A stretch of DNA of 64,000 bases, taken from Pectobacterium betavasculorum. Lineage in GTDB: Bacteria > Pseudomonadota > Gammaproteobacteria > Enterobacterales > Enterobacteriaceae. Position 1 is the first letter of the stretch. Every line of letters begins with the position of its first letter. The DNA is taken from positions 1 to 64,000 of the forward strand of contig NZ_JQHM01000011.1 of assembly GCF_000749845.1 (NCBI RefSeq), given 5' to 3'. The position numbers were made by a program, and so were the translations under genes. Shown piece by piece: positions 29,591 through 38,641 of the stretch. The notes under the pieces are model-generated. The model made no database searches and was not told the DNA's origin. It saw only the letters and a list, made by a program, of their open reading frames with translations.

Positions 29591-30907
29591 CTATGCCATG
29601 TTGTCTTGTTTGAAGGAATTGGTGGCGCGGAACTGCCACAGCGCGATTCCCACGACAAAGATCGACAGCAGAATCGTGATGCTGGCTGCGATCGCATATT
29701 GGGATGAAGACATCGTCAGCTTATAAATCCAGGACACCAGAATATCCGTACCACCCGCGTTGGAGCCGATCACCGCCGGGCCACCGTTGTTGAATAGATA
29801 AATGATGTTGAAATTATTAAAGTTGAACGTGTACTGCGTGATGATGATGGGGGCAATGGAATAGAGCACCAGCGGCAGTGTGATAGTCGTCAGCTTGTAC
29901 CAACTGCTGGCACCGTCAATGGTCGCCGCTTCGTACAAATCATCAGGAATAGCCTGCAATACGCCGGTAGTCATGGCAAACACGAACGGGAAGCCTAACC
30001 AGGTTTGCATTAGGATCAGTGCGGTTTTGGTCCAGAATGGATCGGTCATCCACGCCTTTGGCTCAATCCCCAACGCGGCCAGAATGCCGTTATTAATCAC
30101 GCCAAACGTTTCGTTAAACATCCCTGCGAAAACCAGAATAGTGACGAAACCCGGCACCGCCCACGGCAGAATCAGGATGGTGCGGATTAGTGGCTTAAAG
30201 CGCAGGCCTTTCTGGTTTACCAAAATCGCCAGCAGAATACCTACGGCGCACTGAAGTGTGGTCGCAATCAGCGTCCAAATCACTGTCCATTGCAGCACGT
30301 CAAAAAACGTGGAGCGCCAGAGATCGAGTCGGAAGATGTTGATGAAATTCGTCATCCCCACCCAGTCGACCAGCTTGGCTGGCGGTGTGTGGTAGAGATT
30401 GTAATTGGTAAAAGCAATGGAAAAGCCGAAAATAATCGGAAAAACCACGACAAACACCAGCAGGATAAAACCCGGTGTGATCATCAGATAAGGGAAGCCT
30501 TCGCTCAACAGCATCTGATATTGCTTCTTCACGCTGTTCAATGGCAGGCCTTTATCACGTCTGGTGCCGCAGACGTAGGCATCGCGCAGGCTGTAATAGT
30601 AGACGCCGACACCAAAGGCGGCGACGATCACACTGATAATGCCTTTTGCCAGCAGAAAAATAGAGTGATCGCGCGGCAGTTCGGTGCCTAGCGTGATAAG
30701 CCCCCAGGCGCCGTTCCGCAGGAAATCATGGAATATGCCGATGAAGCAGATCATGACGATAAAGAAAAGCGCACCTTTGACGAACTGGCGATTATAAATC
30801 TGTCCGAGTCCGGGGACGAGCGCCAGCAATACAGCCGTTCTGGCGTGGCGATGTCCTCTTTCTTGTGGCTCAAGGCCGCTGGCGTTGACGGTCACATCTA
30901 CCTCCAT
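29591..30907 (-). CDS. ganF: Galacto-oligosaccharide ABC permease GanF (MalF type)
   Basis: 438 aa, longer than most sugar permeases because of MalF-like extra N-terminal membrane helices (about residues 23-60 and 80-106). The core permease follows, with the EAA loop EAATIDGASSWYKLTTITLPL (about 330-350). The listed ATG has only a weak ribosome site; a GTG four codons later follows GGAGGT and could be the true start. With GanG it forms the channel for oligogalactans delivered by GanE. Confidence 0.92.
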   Translation of the reverse strand: MEVDVTVNASGLEPQERGHRHARTAVLLALVPGLGQIYNRQFVKGALFFIVMICFIGIFHDFLRNGAWGLITLGTELPRDHSIFLLAKGIISVIVAAFGVGVYYYSLRDAYVCGTRRDKGLPLNSVKKQYQMLLSEGFPYLMITPGFILLVFVVVFPIIFGFSIAFTNYNLYHTPPAKLVDWVGMTNFINIFRLDLWRSTFFDVLQWTVIWTLIATTLQCAVGILLAILVNQKGLRFKPLIRTILILPWAVPGFVTILVFAGMFNETFGVINNGILAALGIEPKAWMTDPFWTKTALILMQTWLGFPFVFAMTTGVLQAIPDDLYEAATIDGASSWYKLTTITLPLVLYSIAPIIITQYTFNFNNFNIIYLFNNGGPAVIGSNAGGTDILVSWIYKLTMSSSQYAIAASITILLSIFVVGIALWQFRATNSFKQDNMA

Positions 30908-30995
30908 TTTCTTAAAAACATGGTATCCCCCACATCCCGAAACCGAGTGGGGATAAACAGGGGGAACCCATGTTGACCCACGGTGGTGCAGTGGT

Positions 30996-32231
30996 TTACT
31001 GGTTACTGTGGTTAGCGTCGATCTGCATTTTTATTACCTTCACGGCGGATTCCAGCGCCGCTTTAGTGTCCTGCTTGCCCGTCACGCTCAGTTGCAGCGC
31101 GCTGTTGGCTGGCGTCCAGACTTCCTGCATTTCCGGTACGCTCGGCATCGGGACGGCATAACCAGACTGGATCGCGACAGCACGGGATTTTTCGTCATCC
31201 TTAATTAGTGGATCGTCAACCAGTGCGGCAATCGGCGGGATTTCACCGGTCAACTGGAAGCGAACTTTGGCGTATTCCGGCTGATTGATGAACTCAATGA
31301 ATTTCTGTGCCAGCTCTTTGTTTTTGGAGTAGGTGGAGATGCTGTAGCCTTTCACGCCCAGCAGTGAACGCGGGTGTTCGCCGTTTGGCAGCAGCGGCAG
31401 GGGAGCCACGCCATAGTTTACGCCTGCGTTTTTGTACGGTTGGAATGCCCACGGGCCGGTAATCATGGCAGCGGCTTTTTTCTCGGTAAACAGGGAGTCG
31501 ATGGCGTTAGCGCCGGTTTCGCCGACGATGCCGGGCGGGAATAGGCCATCTGCGTAGAATTTCTTGATGTAGTTGACGGCGTCGATGGTGGCTTGTTTAT
31601 CCAGACCGATGTCTTTTACATTCGGTGAGCCGTTGCTGTTCTGGCCGAAAATGTAGCCGCCCATCCCGGCGATGACGCCATAGGCGTAATAAATTTCGTC
31701 AAATTTCGCCAGCAGGCCATAGCGACCTTCGGCACGTTGCTGTTTGGAAAAGGCGAACAGGTCGTCGAATTTTTCCGGCGGCTGTGGCATCAGATCTTTG
31801 TTGTACACCAGTACGGTGGTTTCAACCGCTTTCGGTACGCCGTACAGCTTACCGTTATAGGTTTGTGCTTCCAGTGCGGGTTTAGTGAAACTCGACAGGA
31901 AAGTCTGATCCAGCTTCAGTTCGCTAATCAACCCCTGAACTACGGCGGTGCCAACCTGATCGTGTGGCATCACTATTACGTCCGGGCCGATACCGGCTGG
32001 GCCATCCAGACGGAGTTTCTCAATCTGCTGAGCGTAAGGCGTTTCCTGCACTTTGATTTTGACATTATTCTGTTTTTCAAAGGCTTTGATCGCATCGGCA
32101 ATGCCATCGGATTTCTTGATATCTTCCCATACCAGAAGTTCTTTGTCGGCTGCCAGCGCTGATTTGCTGAGCACGCCGGTAATACCCAGTGAAATCATAA
32201 TGACGGTGGCCAGTGTTTTCATTTTCATCAT
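30996..32231 (-). CDS. ganE: Galacto-oligosaccharide-binding protein GanE (MalE type)
   Basis: 411 aa periplasmic binding protein. A signal peptide (about 1-27, cleavage after SALA) is followed by ELLVWEDIKKSDGIADAIKAFEKQNN, the start of a family 1 extracellular binding fold. MalE-like features include EKKAAAMITGPWAFQPYKNAGVNYGVAPLPLL. Two adjacent ATG codons are possible starts; GAGG is 4 or 7 nt upstream. First gene of the ganEFGAB operon, divergent from ganK across a regulatory region with CRP and GalR-type sites. Confidence 0.93.
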   Translation of the reverse strand: MMKMKTLATVIMISLGITGVLSKSALAADKELLVWEDIKKSDGIADAIKAFEKQNNVKIKVQETPYAQQIEKLRLDGPAGIGPDVIVMPHDQVGTAVVQGLISELKLDQTFLSSFTKPALEAQTYNGKLYGVPKAVETTVLVYNKDLMPQPPEKFDDLFAFSKQQRAEGRYGLLAKFDEIYYAYGVIAGMGGYIFGQNSNGSPNVKDIGLDKQATIDAVNYIKKFYADGLFPPGIVGETGANAIDSLFTEKKAAAMITGPWAFQPYKNAGVNYGVAPLPLLPNGEHPRSLLGVKGYSISTYSKNKELAQKFIEFINQPEYAKVRFQLTGEIPPIAALVDDPLIKDDEKSRAVAIQSGYAVPMPSVPEMQEVWTPANSALQLSVTGKQDTKAALESAVKVIKMQIDANHSNQ

Positions 32232-32322
32232 TAGTCCTCAAAGCCCTGGTGGGCCAATCATGGTAGGAAATCGTTGCGCACTTTCCTTTCTCGCCGTTTT
32301 TGCTGTCTCTGTGCGATGTTGG

Positions 32323-32334
32323 TGTAACGTTACA
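32323..32334. promoter_or_regulatory. 12-bp palindrome near ganE
   Basis: TGTAACGTTACA is a perfect palindrome 89 bp before ganE. It shares half-sites with the GalR operator but has a 2-bp shorter spacer, so it may be a variant operator or belong to another LacI-family protein. Confidence 0.4.
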
Positions 32335-32439
32335 TCGTACGGCAGTACACCGCAGGAAATGAGACATCTAACAGTACGCATTGTGTGGTGATCGTCGCGG
32401 TATGGCGCGTGATGCTTTATTGCGCATTTCCTACAAACT

Positions 32440-32455
32440 AGGATAACGGTTACAC
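32440..32455. promoter_or_regulatory. Candidate GalR-type operator (ganE side)
   Basis: AGGATAACGGTTACAC: the right half matches the operator consensus GTGTAANCGNTTACAC fully, the left half poorly. It lies in the ganE-ganK divergent region. Confidence 0.45.
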
Positions 32456-32512
32456 CAATGGCGATTACATTAAGCAGAGTGCGTCACGTCTGCCAGTGAA
32501 ACATGTAAAGGC

Positions 32513-32528
32513 TGTGATCTTATGCACA
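32513..32528. promoter_or_regulatory. CRP site in the ganE-ganK divergent region
   Basis: TGTGATCTTATGCACA matches TGTGA-N6-TCACA at 9 of 10 positions. Its centre is about 61.5 bp upstream of a ganK start inferred from the -10-like TTATAT at 32569-32574, the class I position. It could serve both divergent promoters. Confidence 0.7.
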
Positions 32529-32545
32529 AAAGTAACCCCCTGTTT

Positions 32546-32561
32546 GTGCAAACGGTTACAC
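32546..32561. promoter_or_regulatory. GalR-type operator in front of ganK
   Basis: GTGCAAACGGTTACAC differs from GTGTAANCGNTTACAC at one position only. It overlaps the inferred -35 to -20 region of the ganK promoter, a position suited to repression. Confidence 0.7.
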
Positions 32562-32720
32562 CCTGCTGTTATATTGCGATTATGACCAGCGTGCAGGTAA
32601 GCCTGGCCGGATGCTGATACGTCTGGAAGGGCTGCCGAGCCATTTTGAGTAGACGACCACTGGGCCGTTGTGACTCAGCGCTTATATCCTGAAAAGCAAA
32701 ATTATCAAGAGGTTACCGTT

Positions 32721-33803
32721 ATGGCGTCGATCCAGTTGGATAAGGTTAGTAAGCATTTTGGCAAAACGATTACGCTTCACGATGTGAATCTGACGATTGC
32801 AGATGGAGAGTTCGCCGTTTTTGTTGGGCCGTCTGGCTGCGGTAAGTCGACGTTATTGAGAATGATTGCCGGACTGGAAGATGTCACGGGCGGTGAAATC
32901 ATGATTGATGATGCAGTAGTGAATGATGTCGCCCCTGCACATCGTGGCGTTGCCATGGTGTTCCAATCCTATGCGCTATACCCACACATGACTGTCGCCG
33001 AGAATATGGGCTACGGCCTACGCGTTAATGGCGTCCCGAAAGATCAAATTAAGCATCAGATCGAAATGGTGGCGAAGACGCTACAACTGTCTCATTTGCT
33101 GGAGCGTAAACCGAAAGAGCTGTCCGGCGGCCAGCGCCAGCGCGTGGCGATAGGGCGCGCGATTGTCCGCAACCCAAAAGTATTCCTGTTTGATGAACCG
33201 CTGTCGAATCTTGATGCGGAGCTGCGTGTGGATATGCGGTTGCATATCGCCAAGCTGCATCAGGAATTGAAAACGACGATGATCTATGTAACGCACGATC
33301 AGGTCGAGGCCATGACGCTGGCCGACAAAATCGTGGTAATGAATTACGGTAAAGTCGAGCAGGTTGGATCGCCAATGGAGCTTTACTATCATCCGGTTAA
33401 CCAGTTTGTCGCGGGGTTCATCGGCTCGCCAAAAATGAACTTCCTGCCTGCGCAGGTTATCGACTGGACGCCGGATAGCCTGACGGTTAATGTCGCCGAA
33501 CAGCTACAGCTTGAGTTGCCGGTTCGTACCAGTGAGTTGAGCGTTGGCAGTACGATAACGCTGGGGCTGCGGCCGGAACACGTTTCACCTGAAGGTGAGG
33601 GGATTCGCCTGTCATTCGGCTGTGAAGTCGTCGAGCGTTTAGGCAACAGCACCTATCTGTTCGGCCAATGCTGTGGCATTGATAACTTCAAACTTCTGCT
33701 GGCAGGCGACAGCGCCTTCAAGCCCTATGAACACATTGAGGTTTTCTTCTCCCCCACTAACTGTCTGGTGTTCAACGCCGATGGCTTGAGAATTAGTGCG
33801 TAA
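32721..33803 (+). CDS. ganK: ABC transporter ATPase GanK (MsmK/MalK type)
   Basis: 360 aa ATP-binding subunit energising GanEFG import. Walker A is GPSGCGKST (about residues 36-44), the signature is [15 protein letters not shown], Walker B is [12 protein letters not shown] and the switch His is in YVTHDQ. The C-terminal third is the MalK-like TOBE regulatory domain. The start at MASIQLDKV is backed by AAGAGGT; an ATG 17 codons upstream is not. It is transcribed divergently from ganE and alone, with a hairpin terminator after it. Confidence 0.94.
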   Translation: MASIQLDKVSKHFGKTITLHDVNLTIADGEFAVFVGPSGCGKSTLLRMIAGLEDVTGGEIMIDDAVVNDVAPAHRGVAMVFQSYALYPHMTVAENMGYGLRVNGVPKDQIKHQIEMVAKTLQLSHLLERKPKELSGGQRQRVAIGRAIVRNPKVFLFDEPLSNLDAELRVDMRLHIAKLHQELKTTMIYVTHDQVEAMTLADKIVVMNYGKVEQVGSPMELYYHPVNQFVAGFIGSPKMNFLPAQVIDWTPDSLTVNVAEQLQLELPVRTSELSVGSTITLGLRPEHVSPEGEGIRLSFGCEVVERLGNSTYLFGQCCGIDNFKLLLAGDSAFKPYEHIEVFFSPTNCLVFNADGLRISA

Positions 33804-33855
33804 TTAGGCGACTGAATCGCTGAATCTCAATAGCCCAAATACCTTCTAAACATAA

Positions 33856-33878
33856 CCAGCGCCCTTAGCGGGCGCTGG
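33856..33878 (+). terminator. Terminator hairpin after ganK
   Basis: Perfect 9-bp stem CCAGCGCCC / GGGCGCTGG with a 5-nt loop, followed by a weak CTTT tail, about 53 nt past the ganK stop. Confidence 0.65.
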
Positions 33879-33989
33879 CTTTGCTGCCGCTTTCTACGGC
33901 CTATTGTAGAAACTGTTTTCCTTTATGCTGGTGTGGTGTAAGCGTTTCGTGCGTGTTAGGCATCTTATTTCTCTGTAACATCGTTACAC

Positions 33990-34154
33990 GCCCGACAAGG
34001 CGCGCTCAATCGCCGCTGCGCCTTGACCACTGGCTTTTCTGCGTGAATCTTGCCGCTGCGCGGTTCCTTCGGTATTCATGCCCGCTGATCGGACCGCCTG
34101 CGACGCGTTCCAGACGCGGCGCAGGCTTTCGCGGCGTCCATGCCGCTCATCCGG
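33990..34154 (+). repeat. Structured dispersed intergenic repeat, copy 2
   Basis: 165 bp aligning end to end with 12541-12706 (minus). It has hairpins CAAGGCGC/GCGCCTTG (33996-34003, 34018-34025) and GCCTGCG/CGCAGGC (34096-34102, 34120-34126). The stems differ in sequence from copy 1 but stay paired. It lies in the 518-bp gap between convergent ganK and ganL; the rest of that gap holds the two terminators and nothing else recognised. Confidence 0.75.
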
Positions 34155-34241
34155 CAGTCATGCACACCTCAGCGCGATTTTTTACGCCGATGTAATACAA
34201 ATATTGAGTGGCTTGGATGATGCAGATGTTAGCTATAACGG

Positions 34242-34268
34242 AAAAAGGCCTTCGGTAGAAGGCCTTTT
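34242..34268. terminator. Bidirectional terminator after ganL
   Basis: Stem GGCCTTC / GAAGGCC with loop GGTA, flanked by A residues on one side and TTTT on the other, so it can work on both strands. It lies about 54 nt past the ganL stop (minus strand). Confidence 0.75.
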
Positions 34269-34321
34269 GGGAAATACCCGACGGGAATGATGAGCCCGCC
34301 GAGCTGAGGGTTAGAGCGGTA

Positions 34322-35629
34322 TTACCACCAGGCTTCCGCTTGAATACCGAAGTTCACCGCGTTGCTGCGATCGTCGTTGAAGCGGTTTTTATTTTCATTG
34401 CCACCGTCGAGGTAAGAAACGAAGAAGCGCAGTTCTGGACGTGTCAGCATAGGAATATCGGCACTGAAGGCGTGTGCCAGCGTGTATTTCTGACCGCTGT
34501 ATTTGGTTTCTGTTCCGGCTTTCCAGCTGTCTTTTTTCTGGTATGCGCCCGCTTCCAAATAGGTTTTCTGGTTCTTGGTCCAGGCATATTGACCGCGGCC
34601 TACCGCAGACAATAATTCGGTGCTGTTGCGCCAGCGGCTGATTTCATCCGCTTTACCGTAGGTCAGAACATGGCTAAGAGAGATATTATCGGTGATCGGC
34701 AGGTCACCGGCCTGAATGACGCGATAGCCTTTGGCGCTGTCGTTGATGCTCCAGACGTCATACCAGCCGCCGCCCTGATCGACCATGTTGTGCGCCAGCC
34801 CTTTGTCGGCGTATTGCAGCACCAATTTTTGGTTGGATTTGAGGCCAGAGAAGTAGTGGCTGAGTTCGCCGGTGATCATCATCGAGTTTTTAGGATCGAA
34901 TTTTTGCCCTTCCGCGAGGAAGATATTCTTCTGCGTATCTGCTTCATTTGGCATCGCGTAGGAGATTCCGAACTCCGTCCATGCGCCGTCCCACGGCTTC
35001 CAGCCCGCATAGCGTGCGTCCAGATAGTTAATGTTTAGATCGTTGTAGGTATCTTCTCTGGAAGAACACTCCTGACTGTTCAGGCTGTTGCCACAGTCGA
35101 TGTTCATGTTTTCGGCATCGGCACGGATCCAGGCAAAAGAGAACGCGCCTTCGCCCGCTTTGATGTTTTCGATCCCGGCACCCGCACCGGAGATATTCCA
35201 GTATTTGGTATCGATAATGTGCAAGTCATGACGCTGATAATAGCGTTTCCCTGCCCAGACGGTGGCATCCGGTAGGCCAGGTACAAAGCCTTTCGCCTGA
35301 AGATTTAACTGGCGTAGACCAAACTCGGCATCGTCATCTTTTGTGGTTTCATTATCGTTCGAGCTGTTAGAGAACAGGGAAATCATGCTGTCGAAGTAAA
35401 ACGTTTTCCCATTTTCGTTATACAACTGCTGCCCTAACTGGATTTCGCCGTAGGTGTCATCTTCATTACCTAATCTTCCTACATATTCTTTATCGGCTGA
35501 CTGTTGTTTTCCGTGGTTTGAAACACCCACGCCAGAACGGAAGTATCCTGAAAAATCGACAGAATAAGAAGGGGTTGCCAGCATTGCCAAACTTAGGGCA
35601 ATGGATGTCGTCAGCAGTTTTCTTTTCAT
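34322..35629 (-). CDS. ganL: Oligogalactan porin GanL (LamB family)
   Basis: 435 aa outer-membrane sugar porin. A signal peptide (about 1-23, [20 protein letters not shown]) is followed by [14 protein letters not shown], the LamB-family first strand. Further maltoporin features are [21 protein letters not shown] and a C-terminus ending in tryptophan (EAWW), typical of outer-membrane barrels. The start at MKRKLL is chosen over one 26 codons upstream because of AAAGG and the signal peptide. GalR-type and CRP-like sites lie upstream. Function in galactan uptake is inferred from context and Dickeya precedent. Confidence 0.92.
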   Translation of the reverse strand: MKRKLLTTSIALSLAMLATPSYSVDFSGYFRSGVGVSNHGKQQSADKEYVGRLGNEDDTYGEIQLGQQLYNENGKTFYFDSMISLFSNSSNDNETTKDDDAEFGLRQLNLQAKGFVPGLPDATVWAGKRYYQRHDLHIIDTKYWNISGAGAGIENIKAGEGAFSFAWIRADAENMNIDCGNSLNSQECSSREDTYNDLNINYLDARYAGWKPWDGAWTEFGISYAMPNEADTQKNIFLAEGQKFDPKNSMMITGELSHYFSGLKSNQKLVLQYADKGLAHNMVDQGGGWYDVWSINDSAKGYRVIQAGDLPITDNISLSHVLTYGKADEISRWRNSTELLSAVGRGQYAWTKNQKTYLEAGAYQKKDSWKAGTETKYSGQKYTLAHAFSADIPMLTRPELRFFVSYLDGGNENKNRFNDDRSNAVNFGIQAEAWW

Positions 35630-35746
35630 AATATACCTTTCGCTTATTCGGGTAAGAATGTGGATGTTCCAAATAACATGACGTGAACGGAGGTAAAACG
35701 TTTCCACTCATGGTGAGGGATTATGGGGGAATAAAATGCGGCGTGA

Positions 35747-35762
35747 CATGATTGTTCTCACA
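35747..35762. promoter_or_regulatory. CRP-like site upstream of ganL
   Basis: CATGATTGTTCTCACA has one perfect CRP half-site and 8 of 10 consensus bases overall. It lies about 125 bp before the ganL start. Confidence 0.4.
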
Positions 35763-35867
35763 AAATACAAAAGAGTTACACCAAAATTTACACTGAATTA
35801 ACGGTCTTACAGACTGTGTTTGGGTTATTTATTAACTTTAACCTGATGTTATTCGCTATGTAATGAT

Positions 35868-35883
35868 GTGTAACTGGTTACAC
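35868..35883. promoter_or_regulatory. GalR-type operator upstream of ganL
   Basis: GTGTAACTGGTTACAC has two perfect GTGTAA/TTACAC half-sites with the 4-bp spacer of GalR operators. It lies about 245 bp before ganL in a 487-bp AT-rich region between ganL and galR; no gene was recognised in that region. Confidence 0.65.
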
Positions 35884-36116
35884 GTTTTGCTTGCGCACCT
35901 CAAATGCAGCATAAAATTTTTTTATACCATAATCGGAAACGTTACATAAAAGGTGTAATGCGATGTTGAGTTGGAAACATTTCAGGAATAGAGGGAAGGG
36001 GCTTGCTTGCTGAAGGAAGATAAAAACAAGATATGTGAGTTCAGGTACGCAAAGGCCTCGCTGCCTGTTCTGACGCGGAATATCGCATCAGGGCAAGCAG
36101 CATTGATGAAAGACCG

Positions 36117-37127
36117 TTATTTCTTGCGGGTAGGAGGGCTTACTGAATGGCGGCGTACCAGCGTTGGGCTAAACATATTCGTGGTTTCGTTGAGCTGTTT
36201 ACCGTGGGATAACGCGATAGCTAATTCTGCGGCCTGAATTGCCATGGCGGAAACCGGGTAGTGCACGGTGGTCAGGCGAGGGCGGAGGTAGCGAGCGATC
36301 AATACGTCATCAAACCCTATCACCGACATATCCTGCGGAACGTTGATGCTGTTATCACTCAGAACGGAAAGCGCACCCGCCGCCATAGAATCGTTGTAGC
36401 ACACCACTGCCGTCATATTGCCGCCCCGACTCAGTAACTCCATCATGGCGGCTTCGCCGCCTAGTTCATCTGGTGATGCACGTGCAATGAGGCGTTCATC
36501 TCGTGTGATGCCGTGCTCTTGCAGTGCATCCATATAGCCTTGCAGACGGTCGACGGAGTCAGAAATTTGGTGATTAGAACAGAGAAAACCGATCTTCTGA
36601 TGGCCTTCCTGAATTAAATGACGCGTTGCCAGCCAGGAACCATAGCGGTCATCAAGCGCAACGCAGCGGTTTTCATAACCGGGTAACGTGCGGTTGATGA
36701 GCACCATATCCGGAATGTGGCTCATCAGCGCCGCCAATTCCTCATCGGAAATCATTTTGGCGTGCACGATCAGCCCCGCGCAGCGGTGGCGAATCAGCTG
36801 CTCAATGGCTTTCTTTTCCTGTTCGGCATTGTGGTAGCCGTTACCAATCAGCAGGAAGTTGCCGGTTGCCTGTGCTATTTGTTCGACAGATTTGACCATC
36901 GTCCCGAAAAAGGGATCGGATACATCCGCAACGACTAACCCCATTGTCTCAGCACTTTGGTGTGCGAGCGCTCTGGCATTGGCGTTCGGATGATACTGTA
37001 GCTCCGCCATGGCCTTGTTTACGGCTTCTCTTGAGGCGGTGCTGGCTTTGGGCGAGTTATTGATTACGCGCGAAACCGTAGCGACTGATACACCTGATAG
37101 ACGAGCAACATCCTTTATTGTGGCCAT
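36117..37127 (-). CDS. galR: GalR-type LacI-family repressor of gan/gal genes
   Basis: 336 aa, strikingly similar to E. coli GalR from the N-terminal MATIKDVARLSGVSVATVSR through FSPTLVRRHSVS near the C-terminus. The DNA-binding helix-turn-helix and hinge (YHPNANARAL) are followed by the periplasmic-binding-type effector domain. It should bind D-galactose and release operators. GalR-type operators occur before ganK, ganL and galT, and probably ganE, so it is likely the repressor called GanR in Dickeya. The start is chosen two codons into the frame, with AGGA 6 nt upstream. It is divergent from galT. Confidence 0.92.
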   Translation of the reverse strand: MATIKDVARLSGVSVATVSRVINNSPKASTASREAVNKAMAELQYHPNANARALAHQSAETMGLVVADVSDPFFGTMVKSVEQIAQATGNFLLIGNGYHNAEQEKKAIEQLIRHRCAGLIVHAKMISDEELAALMSHIPDMVLINRTLPGYENRCVALDDRYGSWLATRHLIQEGHQKIGFLCSNHQISDSVDRLQGYMDALQEHGITRDERLIARASPDELGGEAAMMELLSRGGNMTAVVCYNDSMAAGALSVLSDNSINVPQDMSVIGFDDVLIARYLRPRLTTVHYPVSAMAIQAAELAIALSHGKQLNETTNMFSPTLVRRHSVSPPTRKK

Positions 37128-37348
37128 GGGCATTCCTGAACGGTCAAATGCGTGATGAGGCGAACCGCAGCCTAACGCGCAAGTTAAAAGAAAAAATCGA
37201 TTACTTATATTTATAAATGTACAGGTTTTTTGCGGATGTTACCTATCGACCTCCTTTCCTTTTCGATCCAGACCGTACTTATGTGATCGCTATCAACAAT
37301 CATCGGCTACTTCTCTCTTCCAAAATACCATCCTGAGGTTTAAATTGA

Positions 37349-37364
37349 GGGTAACCGATTACAC
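37349..37364. promoter_or_regulatory. GalR-type operator 1 before galT
   Basis: GGGTAACCGATTACAC matches GTGTAANCGNTTACAC with one mismatch. It lies in the 464-bp galR-galT divergent region. Confidence 0.65.
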
Positions 37365-37436
37365 TTGCTTGGTGGCTAAACGATAGCGGTCTATCTGTAT
37401 TCAGCATTATTACAGCTATTTTATCCATGACATAGA

Positions 37437-37452
37437 GTGAAACTGATTACAT
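37437..37452. promoter_or_regulatory. GalR-type operator 2 before galT
   Basis: GTGAAACTGATTACAT has 10 of 12 half-site bases. It is centred 88 bp from operator 1 and 147 bp before galT. Paired operators recall the looped E. coli gal control region. Confidence 0.55.
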
Positions 37453-37591
37453 TAATGGGTTTTTCTGGCTAATTTTACAGGTGTGCCCAACGTTTCCTCC
37501 ATCCCGCCAGTGGATTGTTAGCGCCCCACAATTGGCTGCGGATGGCTACCTCCGCTGTACCGAATTCGTGTTTTGTATTGAGGAATAGCAT

Positions 37592-38632
37592 ATGCAGTTT
37601 GAGCCAACTGAACATCCGCATCGCCGTTTTAACCCGCTGAAAGGCGAGTGGATTCTGGTTTCTCCGCATCGGGCCAAGCGCCCTTGGCAAGGCCAGCAGG
37701 ATGAACCCGATCGCGCCACGCCACCGTCTCACGATCCAACCTGTTATCTATGCGCAGGTAATAAACGTATTACTGGCGATATCAACCCGAACTATCAGGG
37801 TACTTTTGTTTTTACCAATGATTTTTCGGCACTGATGGAAGACACGCCGGATGCACCGTCAGGTGACGACGAACTGTTCCGTGTACAGCAAGCCCGCGGT
37901 GTCAGTCGTGTGATCTGTTTTTCTCCCGATCACAGTAAAAGCCTGCCACAACTTTCCCTGCCAGCGCTGAAAGCGGTGATCGATACGTGGCGCGATCAAA
38001 CCGAGGAACTGGGTAAGCGCTATCCGTGGGTACAGGTTTTTGAGAATAAAGGAACGATGATGGGGTGTTCTAATCCCCATCCACATGGGCAAGTTTGGGC
38101 TAATGATTTTCTGCCAAACGAGGTACAGCGTGAGGATGAACAACAGCGAAACTATTTTGCCCGCCATGGTTCACCGTTACTGTTTGACTATGTGCAGCGG
38201 GAGCGGGCTGACGGTTCGCGCATTGTCGTGCAAACCGAGCACTGGTTAGCCGTTGTTCCTTACTGGGCCTCGTGGCCGTTTGAAACGCTGGTACTGCCCA
38301 AATTCGCGGTGCAGCGATTACCACAGCTAAATGATGTTCAGCGTGACGATCTGGCTTTGATTCTGAAAAAACTGACCAGCCGTTACGACAACCTCTTCCA
38401 GTGTTCATTCCCTTATTCGATGGGGTGGCATGGTGCGCCGTTTAAGGACGGGGACATCACGCACTGGCAACTGCATGCCCATTTTTATCCCCCGTTATTA
38501 CGTTCCGCCAGCGTGCGCAAATTTATGGTCGGCTATGAAATGCTAGCCGAAGCACAGCGCGATCTGACGGCTGAGCAGGCTGCTGAACGCTTACGCAGCG
38601 TGAGTGATATCCATTTCCGTGAGCAAATTTGA
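37592..38632 (+). CDS. galT: Galactose-1-phosphate uridylyltransferase
   Basis: 346 aa, collinear with E. coli GalT (348 aa). It exchanges UMP between UDP-glucose and galactose-1-phosphate in the Leloir pathway. The nucleophilic histidine motif is in [13 protein letters not shown] (about 160-172); zinc and substrate residues lie in [13 protein letters not shown] and [15 protein letters not shown]. Ribosome site GAGGAA precedes the ATG. galK follows after 9 bp. galE and galM are not in this window, unlike the E. coli galETKM operon. Confidence 0.96.
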   Translation: MQFEPTEHPHRRFNPLKGEWILVSPHRAKRPWQGQQDEPDRATPPSHDPTCYLCAGNKRITGDINPNYQGTFVFTNDFSALMEDTPDAPSGDDELFRVQQARGVSRVICFSPDHSKSLPQLSLPALKAVIDTWRDQTEELGKRYPWVQVFENKGTMMGCSNPHPHGQVWANDFLPNEVQREDEQQRNYFARHGSPLLFDYVQRERADGSRIVVQTEHWLAVVPYWASWPFETLVLPKFAVQRLPQLNDVQRDDLALILKKLTSRYDNLFQCSFPYSMGWHGAPFKDGDITHWQLHAHFYPPLLRSASVRKFMVGYEMLAEAQRDLTAEQAAERLRSVSDIHFREQI

Positions 38633-38641
38633 GGTCATTTT

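Noticed and set aside
36007-36237. 76-codon plus-strand frame beside galR
   Set aside because: It overlaps the 3' end of galR antisense and has no family resemblance; taken as chance.
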